64,000 nt of DNA from Amorphophallus konjac (GCA_022559845.1 CM040126.1:222524641-222588640); one strand, 5' to 3'. Shown: positions 1-13,347, numbered from the stretch's first letter. Notes: generated by a model from the letters alone, not told the origin. Numbers and translations are program-made.

Positions 1-2973
1 GCCGTAAAACACGGAACAACGGCCACCGAGGAGAACTCGGCACCCTAAGCTACTCCAAGCGGCAACAGACGGTCGACCCCAAACTCACACAGTAGGGTAA
101 CCCAATCCGTCAGCCAAAAGAAAGGCGAAGGCGGACGCCGATGCCGAAAACACAGACAAAACACGACAGGAAACATCGTGCACACAGCCCCACGCAAAGG
201 TCAGAACATGCAAGAAATGCGAGAGTCACGAACCAAGTGACAGGAGCACCCTCCCACTAGAGAATAGCCAGATGCGTCCACTGACGTCTTACATTGCGCC
301 ACAAGTGTCATGTCACTCAAGGACAAGACACACCAAGAACCAGGTCCGAGGAACTACAGTTCCAAGGAAACATGGTACCACAGCACAAGACTACAGCACC
401 AACTGCGAGTGACTAGTCAGGGCCACGCCCGTCGGCGCAAGTCCCCAGTCCCTGACCACGTGTGCACACACTGACCACTACCTAGGCCAGGCCTCTAGCT
501 AGTATTCCCCTCGGTAGGACGCTACCGCTGGCCGGGGCCTACGGAACTAGCTTAAGAACCGTACATACCTAACGCAATAGGAAAAACCCCTCCACCACTC
601 CCGGTGGGTCGGCAAGAGCCTTGGGCGACAACTAGTGGAGGCTCACAAGGCACAGACTCAAAAACACAGGTGCTAAAGCACAGACAGTCTAAGAAAGACC
701 CGTCTCGTGCACCACAAAGCACCATGGCAGCTAAACAACCGCCAACCGACTCAGGACCAGTCAACTAGACCTACAATGTAAGGATCCCGAGTCGAACGAC
801 TCAAAGGCAAGATCGTTACAGACAGCGGAACAAGCCGCCAATCGGTCTAATCCTAAGCCACACAAGAAACAACACTACGCAGAAAACAACACACGGAGAC
901 CTGAGGGAAACACCAAGAACCCTCAGACACTTCTGGACATGCAAACCGAGGTAGAACAACACCTCGAGGCATTCAGAAGCAGTGTCTCGAGCCGGACACA
1001 ACCATCGAGACACACACACACAAGGTCATATGTCAACCACTGGGTCACACCGGGTTGACATGAACCCAACAGCAATACAAGCAAAAGTAGGATAAACAAT
1101 CCTACCGCAAGTAAGAAGACTCCTGGCCACCTTACAACGTAGTCTTAGCCCTCATAGGACGTCGGAAGACATCCACCGGACAACGGGCAAACCACAAGGA
1201 CAAGCCGAAACCGAAATCATGGAAAACGGAGCACAGGGGATGTAACGCGCCACCCTTAGACCGCTACTAGCATATGACTGTCTAAACCAGGGCCGTTACT
1301 CACCAAATGACGGTCGGACGACAGGCCATCACTCACACCGCCCTAACCAACCTATCAAACACGAAGAATGTAACGGCCGGCACCGAGCACGTTACATCAA
1401 TGTAACGCACGGGCCTAAGCGCGTTACAAACAAACGACGCATGGGAGCCAGCGCGTTATTCTCAACGTGCACAAAACAACAAACGACGGCCAGAGACAGG
1501 CGTGTTATAACACAACGACGCATGGGGGCACATCCGTCATATCCAACGGGCATAGCCACCCAAGCTCGGCCAAACAGAATGTAACGGCCAGGGGCAGGCG
1601 CGTTACACTCAAATAACAGATGTGGGCACCACCGTCAGAGGCACCGCCTCTAATGGTCAACGTCGGTCAAATAGCAAGTAACGGCCCGAACCAGGCGCGT
1701 CACATTCTTCTAACGCGCTGGGTCAAGCGCGTTAGACCAACCGACTCAACCCCAAAACAAAACGACGAAGGCGAAGTAACGCGCTAGCCTAGGCGCGTTA
1801 CAAGGAAGCGACGCGCCACCCTAGGGCCGTCACTCACCCAAAATCCAGAGCGCTCAAAAACATCAAACGAAGTAACGGTCTGTCGTAGGACCGTCAGAAG
1901 CAAGTAACGGCCACTGGAACGACCGCTACTTCCCATACGGCGGGAAAACAGAGGAACGGCCAAACCGGCCCGTTCCACGCCCCATTCACGCCGAAACGTA
2001 GGGGAAACACACCTAAACGACAAATAACAACATCAGGGGACTCAAAACCCCACATGCAAGCTCAAAAACGCAAGATCCGGGTGATTTAGACAAATCGACC
2101 CTAAGTGGGTCACCGAGGTTCTCGGGCTTCTACCGGCCTCGCATGAACACCAAACGACACGAAATCAACGTGGATGGGATCCTGACATCCCAGCAGTCAG
2201 TTAGAAACTAACTACACCGCAAATGGTCGCCGTTTACCGGCCGACCCTAAAAACCACGAAAATCACGGTTTAGGCAAACCAAGCCCAAACTCGATCGTTT
2301 CCTAGCCGAACGACGTGCAATGGCAGGGAAAACTAAGAGGACGAAGTGAGGATCAGTCACCCTACCTCCACCGAAGAAACCGTGCCCCGAAGGGACTAAA
2401 CCACGCCGAAAACCACTCGCGAGCCGATTTCACCGGCTTTGAATCCACCGTTCGGGATCGCGCCAGAATCGATCCAATCCTCACCCCATCGCGCACCTCC
2501 ACAGCTCCGCCTCGTCGCCACCTCACCCACGAGCGCCTCCGTCTGCAGTCGGAGTCGGAAGGGGGAGAGAACGAGAGAGAACGGGAGAGAGAGAGAGTGA
2601 GATCGCGAGAGTGAGGAGAGAGAGAGGAAAAGAAATAAAAAGAAAAGAAATTAGGAAAGTTTCATAATTTCTGAAAATTCTGAAAATGCGCCGAAAATGC
2701 ACAAATTCAGAAAAATACGTAAAAATAGTCGAAACGACCGGCTCGAAGAGTACATCGTCGCTGCAGCATCCACGAGTTCGAGAATTGACAAACAAACTCA
2801 TCGTAGGGTTCCGTAACTAGTACGTGAGAAAAACCCACACGGCTCGTCAAACTCAACTCGGAAGCCACAAAAGTGAACCAAAACTCAACGAAACCAATCC
2901 AAAACAGATCCAAAAGATCCAGCAGAGATCCAACAATACCTGCAAAAGATCCATCGAGATCCAGGGCATTACA
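1..2973 (-). mobile_element. LARD-like element 1, 3' LTR (cut by window start)
   Basis: This stretch repeats 5574-8606 almost base for base, so it is the second LTR of the same element. Its right edge is fixed by the end ...GGGCATTACA, which on the minus strand reads TGTAATGCCC, the start of the LTR, directly after a polypurine tract. About 0.6 kb of the LTR lies outside the window. Short open frames of 60-110 codons in both strands recur in every LTR copy without any recognisable domain, and I treat them as chance. It holds a GA-rich tract near 2560-2630 and a block of GTAACG/CGTTAC modules. Confidence 0.85.
1230..1990. repeat. GTAACG/CGTTAC module array in LARD LTR (copy 1)
   Basis: Short modules such as GTAACGCGCC, GTAACGGCC and GCGCGTTAC recur every 20-60 bases in both orientations, separated by unrelated sequence. 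The block is shared by all LTR copies of this family (6865-7630, 31170-32065, 36950-37865), so it belongs to the element rather than to the site. Confidence 0.7.
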
Positions 2974-2987
2974 TCCTCCCCTCCTTT
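2974..2987 (-). other. Polypurine tract of LARD-like element 1
   Basis: On the minus strand this reads AAAGGAGGGGAGGA and abuts the LTR start TGTAATG. Its place and composition fit the primer for plus-strand DNA synthesis in an LTR retrotransposon. Confidence 0.85.
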
Positions 2988-5000
2988 AAGAAATTTCACC
3001 CTCAAAATTAAGGACTAACAAAGGAGAAGCAGGAAAGAACAACCCAACAACACAACCACGATAAACGACACAAATCTCGAGAAACACAGCTCAGAGGAAC
3101 ACTGTCAGTCCACAATTACACGTACACACTCTAGCTTCCAGGACAGCAAGTCCACAGCACGAGTATGGCACCAAAGTGAACACATCTGACACCTCCGAAG
3201 CAAAGGCAACGTCGTTTACGTCTCACCAGAAATGAGACACGGCTGCCACAACAACAGACAACCGAGAAACACAACGGCAGCATGGCAAGCGACAGCTTAC
3301 ACAAGGAGACACAGTCCTCACAGCTGACAGCTCGACCACATCATCGACTCCAGTGCCAAAGGTAACAGGGAACACCTGGCACACAGGACACCAACGACAA
3401 CAACAACACTGCTGGACCAGAAACACAATCAAGTCAGTTCTCACTCAGATATTTCATCTGATCGAGTCGCAAACTAACTCCACCAGGAAAAGAGAGCACA
3501 GCAAGCCAACTGACAAGACGAGACCATGGCCCAAGGCAGAGACACAAAATCATAAAGAAACAGCGCTCACAAAAACAACACAACGGCAACACCTACAGAA
3601 TTCCGGCTCCACACAACACACAGAACCAAGGAACACAACTGCAAGCAGGGCCACATCAAGGCACAGGAACAGCTGAGCACACGACCATACGGGAGCAGGT
3701 CACGCATCAGACTGCCCACAAAGAAAAAGACCCACAACAACGAGAAACGACAATACTCTCGGGGAACGCATCTCAAGGACTAGCAACACCTCTCGAGAGC
3801 ACAACACCTAAGAAAGACATGCAGAGTAGAGGGTACTCAATCAGCAAGGGATGCCGACAAATTCCCCAACACTCGCAAATGCCAATGCCAACACCAGAAA
3901 ACCACAAACAATGGCACGGCAACAGACAAAGTCAAGGCACGAGAAGCCAAGACGAAGTCACATCGAGAAAGAACAAACCTCTCGACGAATGGGTAGCCAA
4001 CCCACACACTTCAGCTGCACTCTCAACAATGCGCACAGGCAACAGAACAACATCGATAATCGCATCTCAGCACAGACCAGGCGTCATCGTAATCAACAAG
4101 ATCGCAATTACCACGCCACGAGCACCGATCTCACGATCAACCGATCACTAAGAGCCTAAGTGCAACAAGAGAAGAGCACCAGCTTCAGCACAAAGCAACG
4201 CAAGATGCTAATCTCAGCTTACCTTCACGTCCTGGAACGACAAATGAGCCTTCACAACACATCGGCCGCTGGACACAGCACGACAAATACGGTACACAAC
4301 AGCTCTTAACACCATTACGGAGTCCAAAGCCAAGCAACCGTACAATGAGGAGCAGATCAGGCTCAAAACAAAGCTATCCACACTTAAGCAGACGCAGGAC
4401 AAGGCACCACCAAGACAGCAATTCCAAGGTTCACCTCGAAAAAGCTTCACCAAGAAGAACGAGAAGCAACAAGCTCGACAACAACAGCTCACCAGGAAGG
4501 GAAAATCCTAGGTTCGCTCGAGCAACTTCTCAATCGAGGCAACACGAAAATCGAGACAACCGAAACAACGATGCATCAGGAGCTACACAGACTCAAGCTG
4601 GGACAACCAAAGCAACGTAAGAACGTGCATGGCCATCACACCAACGCTGAAAGTCATAAGCCACCTGAGCAAAAGCACAGAAAACAGCTCGAACAAGGCA
4701 CTGCAGGTTCATGCCAACCGACAAACACTGCCAAGTGCAACATGATCAAGACAACTTCAAAATCGAACGAAGCACCTCGTCATACCCAGACGAGAGCAAA
4801 ACCATCTCGTACAGTGCCAACCAAGCACATACAAGACCATACACAGAAACCACCGCGATAAACCATCGCAACACCTACGCCAGCAAGAGACTGTACTGGC
4901 CCTAAGGACTCTGGTAACTGTATATCTGGATTTCCATGTATTTCACACGACTGAGCTCTGATAATTCAGACAAGGAAATTCCGAATATCTCAGAACACAT

Positions 5001-5011
5001 CTCTGATACCA
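5001..5011 (-). other. Primer binding site (initiator Met-tRNA type)
   Basis: The minus strand reads TGGTATCAGAG two bases after the LTR end ...GTCGCTACA. TGGTATCAGAG is the usual primer site complementary to plant initiator methionine tRNA. It fixes the element's orientation as minus, with the 5' LTR on the right. Confidence 0.9.
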
Positions 5012-5013
5012 CC

Positions 5014-8000
5014 TGTAGCGACCCGGATTCCGGATACCCGGTGCACCCGGTATAAATACCGAATACACGTGATACCACATGGGACCCGCGAGACCTCCCA
5101 AGCGCGGGAAAGCGCCGAAGGGAAAAAGGAGTGTGTGGAATACATTGAAGCCAGCATATATAACAGTAAGCAATTAAATTTCATTAAAAATACAAAAAAG
5201 TACAATTATACACCAGAGTCTAGTCCAAAGGAAAAACAACAAGTACAGTCTGACAGAAAAGAACGTACACAGGAGTCGGGAGAAGCCCGACGCAGGTACA
5301 ACTGGCAGCTACGACGACGCGCTCCACCAGGAACAGCAGAGGCAAGCGATGAAACCCACCTGAAAAGTAGGGGTGAGTCTCTAAACAGAAACTCAGTAGG
5401 GGTCACGCAGATCCCCACTGGAAAACGCACAAAGCAACGGAAGCAACAATAAATACGGCAGGTGCAGCAACGCAGGAAAAAGCTACACTACAAAGCTGTA
5501 AACAGAACAGGTACAGCAGGAGTAGGGAACAGGCAAGAGCAGGGGAGCTCAACAACAAAGAAGAGCGAGGCCGTAAAACACGGAACAACGGCCACCGAGG
5601 AGAACTCGGCACCCTAAGCTACTCCAAGCAGCAACAGACGGTCGACCCCAAACTTACACAGTTGGGTAACCCAATCCGTCAGCCAAAAGAAAGGCGAAGG
5701 CGGACGTCGACGCCGAAAACACAGACAAAACACGACAGGAAACGTCGTGCACACAGCCCCACGCTTGACGAGGATGTCATTCCAACGACAGAACACTGAC
5801 CTCGAGTACAGCCACGAGAGGGCAACTCGCAAAGGTCAGAACGTGCAAGAAATGCGAGAGTCACGAACCAAGTGACAGGAGCACCCTCCCACTAGAGAAC
5901 AGCCAGATGCGTCCACTGACGTCTTACACTGCGCCACAAGTGTCATGTCACTCAAGGACAAGACACACCAAGAACCAAGTCCGAGGAACTACAGTTCCAA
6001 GGAAACATGGTACCACAGCACAAGACTACAGCACCAACTGCGAGTAACTAGTCAGGGCCACGCCCGTCGGCGCAAGTCCCCAGTCCCTGACCACGTGTGC
6101 ACACACTGACCACTACCTAGGCCAGGCCTCTAGCTAGTATTCCCCTCGGTAGGACGCTACCGCTGGCCGGGGCCTACGAAACTAGCTTAAGAACCGTACG
6201 TACCAAACGCAACAGGAAAAACCCCTCCACCACTCCCGGTGGGTCGGCAAGAGCCTAGGGCTACAACTAGTGGAGGCTCACAAGGCACAGACTCAAAAAC
6301 ACAGGTGCTAAAGCACAGACAGTCTAAGAAAGACCCGTCTCGTGCACCACAAAGCACCATGGCAGCTAAACAACCGCCAACCGACTCAGGACCAGGCAAC
6401 TAGACCTACAACGTAACGATCCCGAGTCGAACGACACAAAGGCAAGATCGTTACAGACAGCGGAACAAGCCGCCAATCGGTCTAATCCTAAGCCACACAA
6501 GAAACGACACTCCGCAGAAAACAACATATGGAGACCTGAGGGAAACACCAAGAACCCTCAGACACGTCTGGACATGCAAACCGAGGTAGAACAACACCTC
6601 GAGACATCCAGAAGCAGTGTCTCGAGCCGGACACAATCATCGAGACACACACACACAAGGTCACATGTCAACCACTGGGTCACACCGGGTTGACATGAAC
6701 CCAACATCAATACAAGCAAAAGTAGGATAAACAATCCTACCGCAAGTAAGAAGACTCCTGGCCACCTTACAACGTAGTCTTAGCCCTCATAGGACGTCGG
6801 AAGACATCCACGGGACAACGGGCAGACCACAAGGACAAGCCGAAACCGAAATCACGGAAAACGGAGCACAGGGGATGTAACGCGCCACCCCTAGACCGCT
6901 ACTAGCATATGACGGTCTAAACCAGGGCCGTTACTCACCAAATGACGGTCGGACGACAGGCCGTCACTCACACCGCCCTAACCAACCTATCAAACACGAA
7001 GAATGTAACGGCTGGCACCGAGCGCGTTACATCAATGTAACGCACGGGCCTAAGCGCGTTACAAACAAACGACGCATGGGAGCCAGCGCGTTATTCTCAA
7101 TGTGCACAAAACAACAAACGACGGCCAGAGACAGGCGCGTTATAACACAACGACGCATGGGGGCACATCCGTCATATCCAACGGGCATAGCCACCCAAGC
7201 TCGGCCAAACAGAATGTAACGGCCAGGGGCAGGCGCGTTACACTCAAATAACGTATAGGGGCACCACCATCAGAGGCACCGCCTCTAATGGTCAACGTCG
7301 GTCAAATAGCAAGTAACGGCCCGAGCCAGGCGCGTCACATTCTTCTAACGCGCTGGGTCAAGCGCGTTAGACCAACCGACTCAACCCCAAAACAAAATGA
7401 CGAAGGCGAAGTAACGCGCTAGCCTAGGCGCGTTACAAGGAAGCGACGCGCCACCCTAGGGCCGTCACTCACCCAAAAGCCAGAACGCTCAAAAACATCA
7501 AACGAAGTAATGGTCCGTCGTAGGACCGTCAGAAGCAAGTAACGGTCACTGGAACGACCGCTACTTCCCATACGGCGGGAAAACAAAGGAATTGCCAAAC
7601 TGGCCCGTTCCACGCCCCATTCACGCCGAAACGCAGGGGAAACACACCTAAACGACATATAACAACATCAGGGGACTCAAAACCCCACATGCAAGCTCAA
7701 AAATGCAAGATCCGGGCGATTTAGACAAATCGACCCTAAGTGGGTCACCGAGGTTCCCGGGCTTCTACCGGCCTCGCATGAACACCAAACGACACGAAAT
7801 CAACGTGGATGGGATCCTGACATCCCAGCAGTCTGTTAGAAACTAACTACGCCGCAAATGGTCGCCGTTTACCGGCCGACCCTAAAAACCACGAAAATCA
7901 CTGTTTAGGCAAACCAAGCCCAAACTCGATCGTTTCCTAGCCGAACGACGTGTAATGGCAGGGAAAACTAAGAGGACGAAGTGAGGATCAGTCACCCTAC

Positions 8001-8606
8001 CTCCACCGAAGAAACCGTGCCCCAAAGGGACTAAACCACGCCGAAAATCACTCGCGAACCGATTTCACCGGCTTTGAATCCACTGTTCAGGATCGCGCCA
8101 GAATCGATCCGATCCTCGCCTCATCGCGCACCTCCACAGCTCCACCTCGTCGCCACCTCACCCACGAGCGCCTCCGTCTGCAGCCGGAGCCGGAAGGGGG
8201 AGAGAACGAGAGAGAACGGGAGAGAGAGAGTGAGATCGCGAGAGTGAGGAGAGAGAGAGGAAAAGAAATAAAAAGAAAAGAAATTAGGAAATTTTCCTAA
8301 TTTCCAAAAATTTTGAAAATGCGCCGAAAATGCACAAATTCAGAAAAATACGCAAAAATAGTCGAAACGACCGGCTCGAAGAGTACATCGTCGCTGCAGC
8401 ATCCACGAGTTCGAGAATTGACAAACAAACTCACCGTAAGGTTCCGTAACTAGTACGTGAGAAAAACCCACACGGCTCGTCAAACTCAACTCGGAAGCCA
8501 CAAAAGCGAACCGAAAATCAACGAAACCAATCCAAAACAGATCCAAAAGATCCAGCAGAGATCCAACAAGACCTGCAAAAGATCCATCGAGATCCAGGGC
8601 ATTACA
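5014..8606 (-). mobile_element. LARD-like element 1, 5' LTR
   Basis: This is a complete LTR of 3593 bp with ends TGTAGCGACC and GGGCATTACA on the plus strand (TGTAATGCCC to GTCGCTACA on the minus strand). It holds a GTAACG/CGTTAC array at about 6865-7630 and a GA-rich tract near 8195-8275, which is pyrimidine-rich in the direction of transcription. No protein domain is visible. The five bases after it, CGTCA, would be the target duplication, but the other flank is outside the window. Confidence 0.9.
6865..7630. repeat. GTAACG/CGTTAC module array in LARD LTR (copy 2)
   Basis: This has the same module block as at 1230-1990. Modules GTAACG..., ...GCGCGTTAC and AACGACGCATGGG alternate in direct and inverted order, about 1.0-1.7 kb from the transcriptional start of the LTR. 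Confidence 0.7.
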
Positions 8607-10721
8607 CGTCAGGTGTGTGTAACGCGCCCTGTGCTGACCGTTACATGCTATTTTATGTGTTTTAGAGTTGGTTAGGGCGGTGACTGTGACGGCTGGTCCC
8701 CCGACCGTCGTTCGGAGTGTAACGGCCCAGGTCTAGACCGTCATATGCTTGTAGCGGTCTAGGAGTGGCGCGTTACATCCTTTGTGCTTCGTTTTCTGTT
8801 CCTTCAGTTTTTGCTTGTCTTGGCTTGGCCTTGTGGTCTGCACGTTGTCCCGTGGATGTCTTCTGACGTCCTATGAGGGCTAAGACTACGTTGTAAGGTG
8901 GCCAGGAGTCTTCTTGCTTGAGGTAGGATTCTCTTTCCTACTTTTTGAGCTTTGTTGTTAGGTTCTGGTCAACCCGGTGTGACCCAGTGGTTGACATGTG
9001 ACCTAGTGTGTGCGTGTCTTGGCGGTTCTATCCAGTCCGAGACACTGGTTCTGGATGCCTCAAGGTGTCGTTTACCTTGGGTTGCGTGTCCGAGCGTGTC
9101 TGACGGTCTTCGGTGTTCCCTTAGGTCTCCATGAGTTGTTTCCTGCGGAGTGTCATTTCTTGTGACTTAGGATTAGACCGATTGGCGGCTTGTTCCGCTG
9201 TTTGTGACGATCTTGCCTTTGAGTCATTCGACTCGGGATCGTTACGTGGTAGGTCTAGTTGCCTAGTCCTGAGTCTGTCGGTAGTGGTTGTATTGCCAGT
9301 GGTGCTTCGTAGTACGTGTGACAGGGCTTTCGTAGACTATCTGTACTTTAGCACTTGTGTTTTGGAGTCCGTTAGTTGTGAACCTCCACTAGTCGTAGCC
9401 TGTGACGTAGGCTTTTTAATACGTCACCCATCGAGAGTGGTGGACGGGCAGTTTCCCGTTACACGGTTTTTAAGCTAGTTCTGTGGGCCCCGGCCAACGG
9501 TAGCGTCCTACCGTGGGGAATACTAGTTAGAGGCCTGGCCTAGGTAGTGGTCAGTGTGTGCACACGTTGTCAGGGACTGAGGACTTGCACCGACGGGCGT
9601 GACCCTGACTAGTTACTCGCGGTTGGTACTGCGGTCCTGTGTCCGTAGTTGCCGTTCTTCCTTGGAACGTTGTTGTTCCTTGGACCTGGTTCTTAGTGTG
9701 TCTAGTCTCCTCCGTGCTGAACACGGTCTGGTAGACGTAACACTTGAGGCGTAGTGTAAGACGTCAGTGGACGCTTCTGGCTGTTCTTCTAGTATAAGGG
9801 TACTCCTATCACTTGACCAGTGACTCTCGGCGTTTCTCGTGCGTTGCGACCTTTGCGAGTGGCCCTCTCGTGGCTGTACTCGAGGTCGGTGTCCTGTAGT
9901 GTGCGCGACGTTCTAGTCGTGCGTGGGGCTGTGTGCACGACGTTTCTGCTCGTGTTTGGTTGTCGTCTGTCTCGGTCTTTTCTAGACCTTTTCCGTGTGC
10001 TGTTGGCTTTTGCCCTCTTCTCGATTTTGGCCGACGGACTGGTGTACCCTACCGTGTGAGTTTAGGGTTGACCGTCTGTTGCCTTTTGGAGTAGCTTAGA
10101 GTGCCGAGTTCTCCTCGGTGGCCGTGTTCCGTGATATACGGCCTCGCTCTTCTTTGTTATTGAGCTCCCCTTGCTCTTAGCCTGTTCCCTACTCCTGCTG
10201 TCCCTGTTCTGTTTACAGCTTTGTAGTGTAGCTTTTCCTGCTTTGCTACACTTGTTGTTAGTGTTGTTTCCGTTGCACTGTACGTTTTCCTGTGGTGATC
10301 CGCGTGACCCCTACTGAGTTTCTGTTTAGAGACTCACCCCTGCTTTTTCAGGTGGGTTTCACCGCCTGCCTCTGCTGTTCCTGGTGGAGTGCGTTGTTGT
10401 AGCTGCCAGCTGTACCTGCGTCGGGCTTCCCCCGACTTCTGTGTACGTCCTTTTCTGTCAGACTGTACTTTGTCTTTCCTTTGGACTGGACTCTGGTGTA
10501 TAATTGTAATTGTTGTAATTTTATTTCTGCTACTTTAGCACTCTGATCTAATGAAATATAATTGCTTGCGGTTATATGTGTCAGTTCAATGTACTACACG
10601 ACAGCCATTTTTCCCTTCGGCGCTTTCCCGCGCTTGGGAGGCCTCGCGGGTCCCATGCGGTACCACGTGTATCCGGTAGTCCTACCGGGTGCACCTGGTA
10701 TCCGGAATCCGGGTCGTCACA
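8607..10721 (+). mobile_element. Older LARD-family LTR fragment, inverted
   Basis: Read on the minus strand this stretch matches the LTR at 5014 onward: the same adaptor-like end (GGAATCCGGGTCGTCACA at 10704-10721), the same GTAACG modules at its start and the same order between. It is therefore an LTR of the same family in plus orientation, with its first part missing because element 1 inserted into it. It is followed by satellite, not by a primer site, so it is a 3' LTR or solo LTR. It is more diverged than element 1's own LTRs, so older. Confidence 0.8.
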
Positions 10722-11138
10722 CCAGTGATAATTAATAAATATAATACTGTAATTATAATAAAATAAATAAACATGTCAAAAAATCATATAAATTAAAAAT
10801 TTATAAATATAACAGAATAATAATCATAAAATAATTATGAAAAATATTAAAATTATATAAAATGATAATTAATAAATGTAACATCATAATAATAGTTAAA
10901 TAATTATGAAAATGATAAAAATGATAAAAATTAAAAATGATAATTAATAAATGTAACGGTAAAATAATAATGAAATAACTAAAAATAAGAAAAATATAAA
11001 AATGATAATTAATAAATGTACCAGCATATTAATAGTAAAATAATTATGAAAATGACAAAGTACATAAAAATGATAATTAATAAATGTACCAGCGTAATAA
11101 TAAATTAATTATAAAATTGATAAAAAATATAAAAGTGG
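10722..11138. repeat. AT-rich satellite, fragment 1
   Basis: Sub-repeats that begin TGATAATTAATAAATGTA recur every 65-135 bp. The stretch matches 61560-61970 closely, so it is part of the 0.9 kb tandem repeat. It is interrupted at 11138 by the Athila composite and resumes at 28263. The last five bases, AGTGG (11134-11138), are one copy of that element's target duplication. Confidence 0.85.
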
Positions 11139-11480
11139 TGATAAGTGTGTAATTTTACATGTTAATTAATAGTATAACACACTTTCATGAGCCTTAATAT
11201 GCATCACTATGCATTTATCACACTTAATATCAATTTCAGATCAAAATATTTCGGTGCCTGATTTAATTCAATTTTTGATTCTATTTTGCAGACACAAATG
11301 GGCCAAAGCTCACACATCTAAAAGCCCATGACAACCAATCCCAATCTTAGTGCAAATAAAATAAAATAAAAAAATAAAATAATTGTTTACATATATATCT
11401 GCTATATATATATATATATATATATATTTAAGACATATAGTTGAGATATATATATATATATATTTGATATATATATATGA

Positions 11481-11521
<41 letters not shown>

Positions 11522-12877
11522 ATATATACTTTAGATATATATGTTATATACATATTTGATATATACCTTTATATGATATAGTTATCTATAAATATGATAC
11601 ATATAACATGCATTGGGCTTTTCACGTATTTCACGTAGTTATGTATAAAGCATGCATTGGGCTTTTCACATAATTATGTATATAGCATGCAGTTGTGCTT
11701 TACATTGGTATATATATAACATGTAGGCTTGAGGCTTCAAGTGGTGCATGGTTTCTGGTAGGCCATGCATTCAGGAAGGCTAAATAGGTTTCACGTGAAG
11801 ACAAAGCAACGCATATGGTATCTTGCATGGCCTCTCAACGTGGGCAGCACATACACGTCAGCAGCATGCACATGCATCAAATGGGCTTCGTCGGCAAGCG
11901 GCTTGGGCGAGGACTTCTCACGTGGGAAAAGGAGAGGCGGTGCTTCACGAGGTTGGTGGCGTGGTTCGCAGCCAACTATTTGGGCGGTCAAAGCGGCGCC
12001 GGTGGAACTTTACGAAAGGGCTTCGACGTGATTCTCGCGGTCAACTTCGGCAGGCATGTCGGTAAGGTTTGCGGCCACGCTTCTCATGCTGGATGGCGAA
12101 GACCCATTCACACGACACATAGGCAGAGAAGGAGCTTCTTTTGGAGCCTATAAAAGGGGTGGGAAGTGGCTCTCTTGGGATGAAAAAAAATGCACATACG
12201 TAGAAGCTAGCTTCCCTCTCTCCCTCACTCCATTCCTCTTCATTCTTAGTTCTTAGTTTAATATTAAGATTGTCCATTTTATTTCGTTATTGTTATAATT
12301 TTGTGGTAATTAATTTTATTATAATTTTTATACACTCGTAAGTGTGTTTTAATTTATGTTTAATTTTAATAGTGTTGTTATTTACATTTTTTATTTAACA
12401 TAATCTTCTCTCCAACTCTCTCATATTCTTATAAAATTCTTTCTCGGACAATTTCCAAACTTCTTCCAAAGACGGTCAAGAGACGTGGTTCCGATCCGGT
12501 CGAGTGCACGTGGTCATTCCCGACGACTCGTAAATCAAAGGTTCGAGGAGACGACGCCGTTATCACACTACGGCCGCACCAAATCTATCCCACTTCGTCT
12601 ATTTTATTTCACATTTAATTTTGTTATTCCGTTAGAATTCATTTCGTTTCATGTAAGTTTACTTTTTAATTAGTGTAAATCTCACTCAAAATTCGGAGCT
12701 TTCAAATATAAGAATTTTTCAATTCATGCTTACTTGAAAATATTTCTTCCTCGTGGGATCGACCCGTATTCACCACTGTACTCATATTTTCAAAATCATT
12801 CGAGTGAGTGAGTGCGGTTATAAATTTTGAAATTTATGTGACACGGTATTTTTAAACGACGACTGTCGAGCGCATCA
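11139..12877 (+). mobile_element. LTR-A, 5' copy
   Basis: This 1739 bp LTR has TG...CA ends. It differs from the 3' copy by a few scattered substitutions and by the length of its TA-rich tracts (11404-11520 against 26812-26905), which accounts for most of the 22 bp size difference. Such similarity suggests a recent insertion. A TATA box lies at 12149-12156. Confidence 0.9.
12149..12156 (+). promoter_or_regulatory. TATA box of LTR-A (5' copy)
   Basis: TATAAAAG in the context GAGCCTATAAAAGGGGTGGG lies about 1010 bases into the LTR, with a CT-rich initiator-like stretch some 55-90 bases downstream. The same box is at 27534-27541 in the 3' copy. Confidence 0.7.
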
Positions 12878-12883
12878 AATTTT

Positions 12884-12901
12884 TGGCGCCGTTACCGGGG
12901 A
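12884..12901 (+). other. Primer binding site of the first Athila unit (tRNA-Asp type)
   Basis: TGGCGCCGTTACCGGGGA follows the LTR end after six bases. Athila elements use a site of this form, TGGCGCCGTTGCCGGGGA, complementary to the 3' end of aspartate tRNA; here one base differs (A for G). Confidence 0.85.
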
Positions 12902-13347
12902 ACGGCAAACGCCTTAAGCGGGATAGTGGTTTTGCATAATAAGGTCCCTACGAAAGTAGGGGGAACCTCCCACTACCCCACCCCTTACCTGGCTGGTGGA
13001 CATATTGAGGGTGAACTTAAGTTTCACTTTAACCATTTTGTGAAACCCCATTTGTAGGGTAGGTCACATTTAAGTCATTAGGATCATTTGTGTGAAAACT
13101 TGCTTGTGTTTGCATAAAAAAATAAAAAAAGAAAAAAAGAAAGAAAGCAAATTCTTCTCATCTCTCTTCGTCTTGGTTGTGTCAAAATCAAAATAAAAAA
13201 AAACAAATCATCATAAATTAAAAAAAAAATTTCTCTCATTTGTCCTAGTTTATGCAAGGTAGGAGATCTCTTCACCCATCTTTGTTAGGACCAATATAAG
13301 AGATTGAGAGGTTAGTGCATTCTAGAACTCACCATCAACCTAACCTC
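12902..13347 (+). other. Untranslated leader of the first Athila unit
   Basis: This is a non-coding leader of about 450 bp with A-rich runs near 13115-13230. From ACGCCTTAAGCGGGA onward it matches 23018-23220 of the second unit. The second unit has roughly 690 bp more between primer site and this shared block, so one of the two leaders has lost or gained that piece. Confidence 0.75.

Larger units (their letters stand above)
2974..5013 (-). mobile_element. LARD-like element 1, internal region, non-coding
   Basis: About 2.04 kb lie between polypurine tract and primer site. No gag, protease, RT, RNase H or integrase motif is visible in any frame, and the longest open frames (about 90-110 codons) show no domain. 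The same 2 kb recurs at 33016-35039 with small indels. LTRs longer than the internal region, with no protein, match the large retrotransposon derivative (LARD) class. The polypurine and primer sequences look Ty3/gypsy, possibly the Tekay/Del chromovirus group; that placement is inference. Confidence 0.8.

Noticed and set aside
552..764. A 70-codon frame that recurs in all LARD LTRs (also 6187, 30486, 36260)
   Set aside because: It recurs because the DNA recurs. It has no domain, no good start context and no sign of protein-level conservation beyond the DNA.
4214..4492. Cys/Leu-rich frame in the LARD interior, also at 34224-34556
   Set aside because: The frames share a middle section but differ at both ends, as expected from indels in non-coding DNA. 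The composition is that of a chance frame opposite A/C-rich DNA.
11765..12277. Several overlapping 60-112 codon frames in LTR-A, repeated at 27150-27662
   Set aside because: They lie on both strands of the LTR around its TATA box and have no domain; they are by-products of a GC-richer block.
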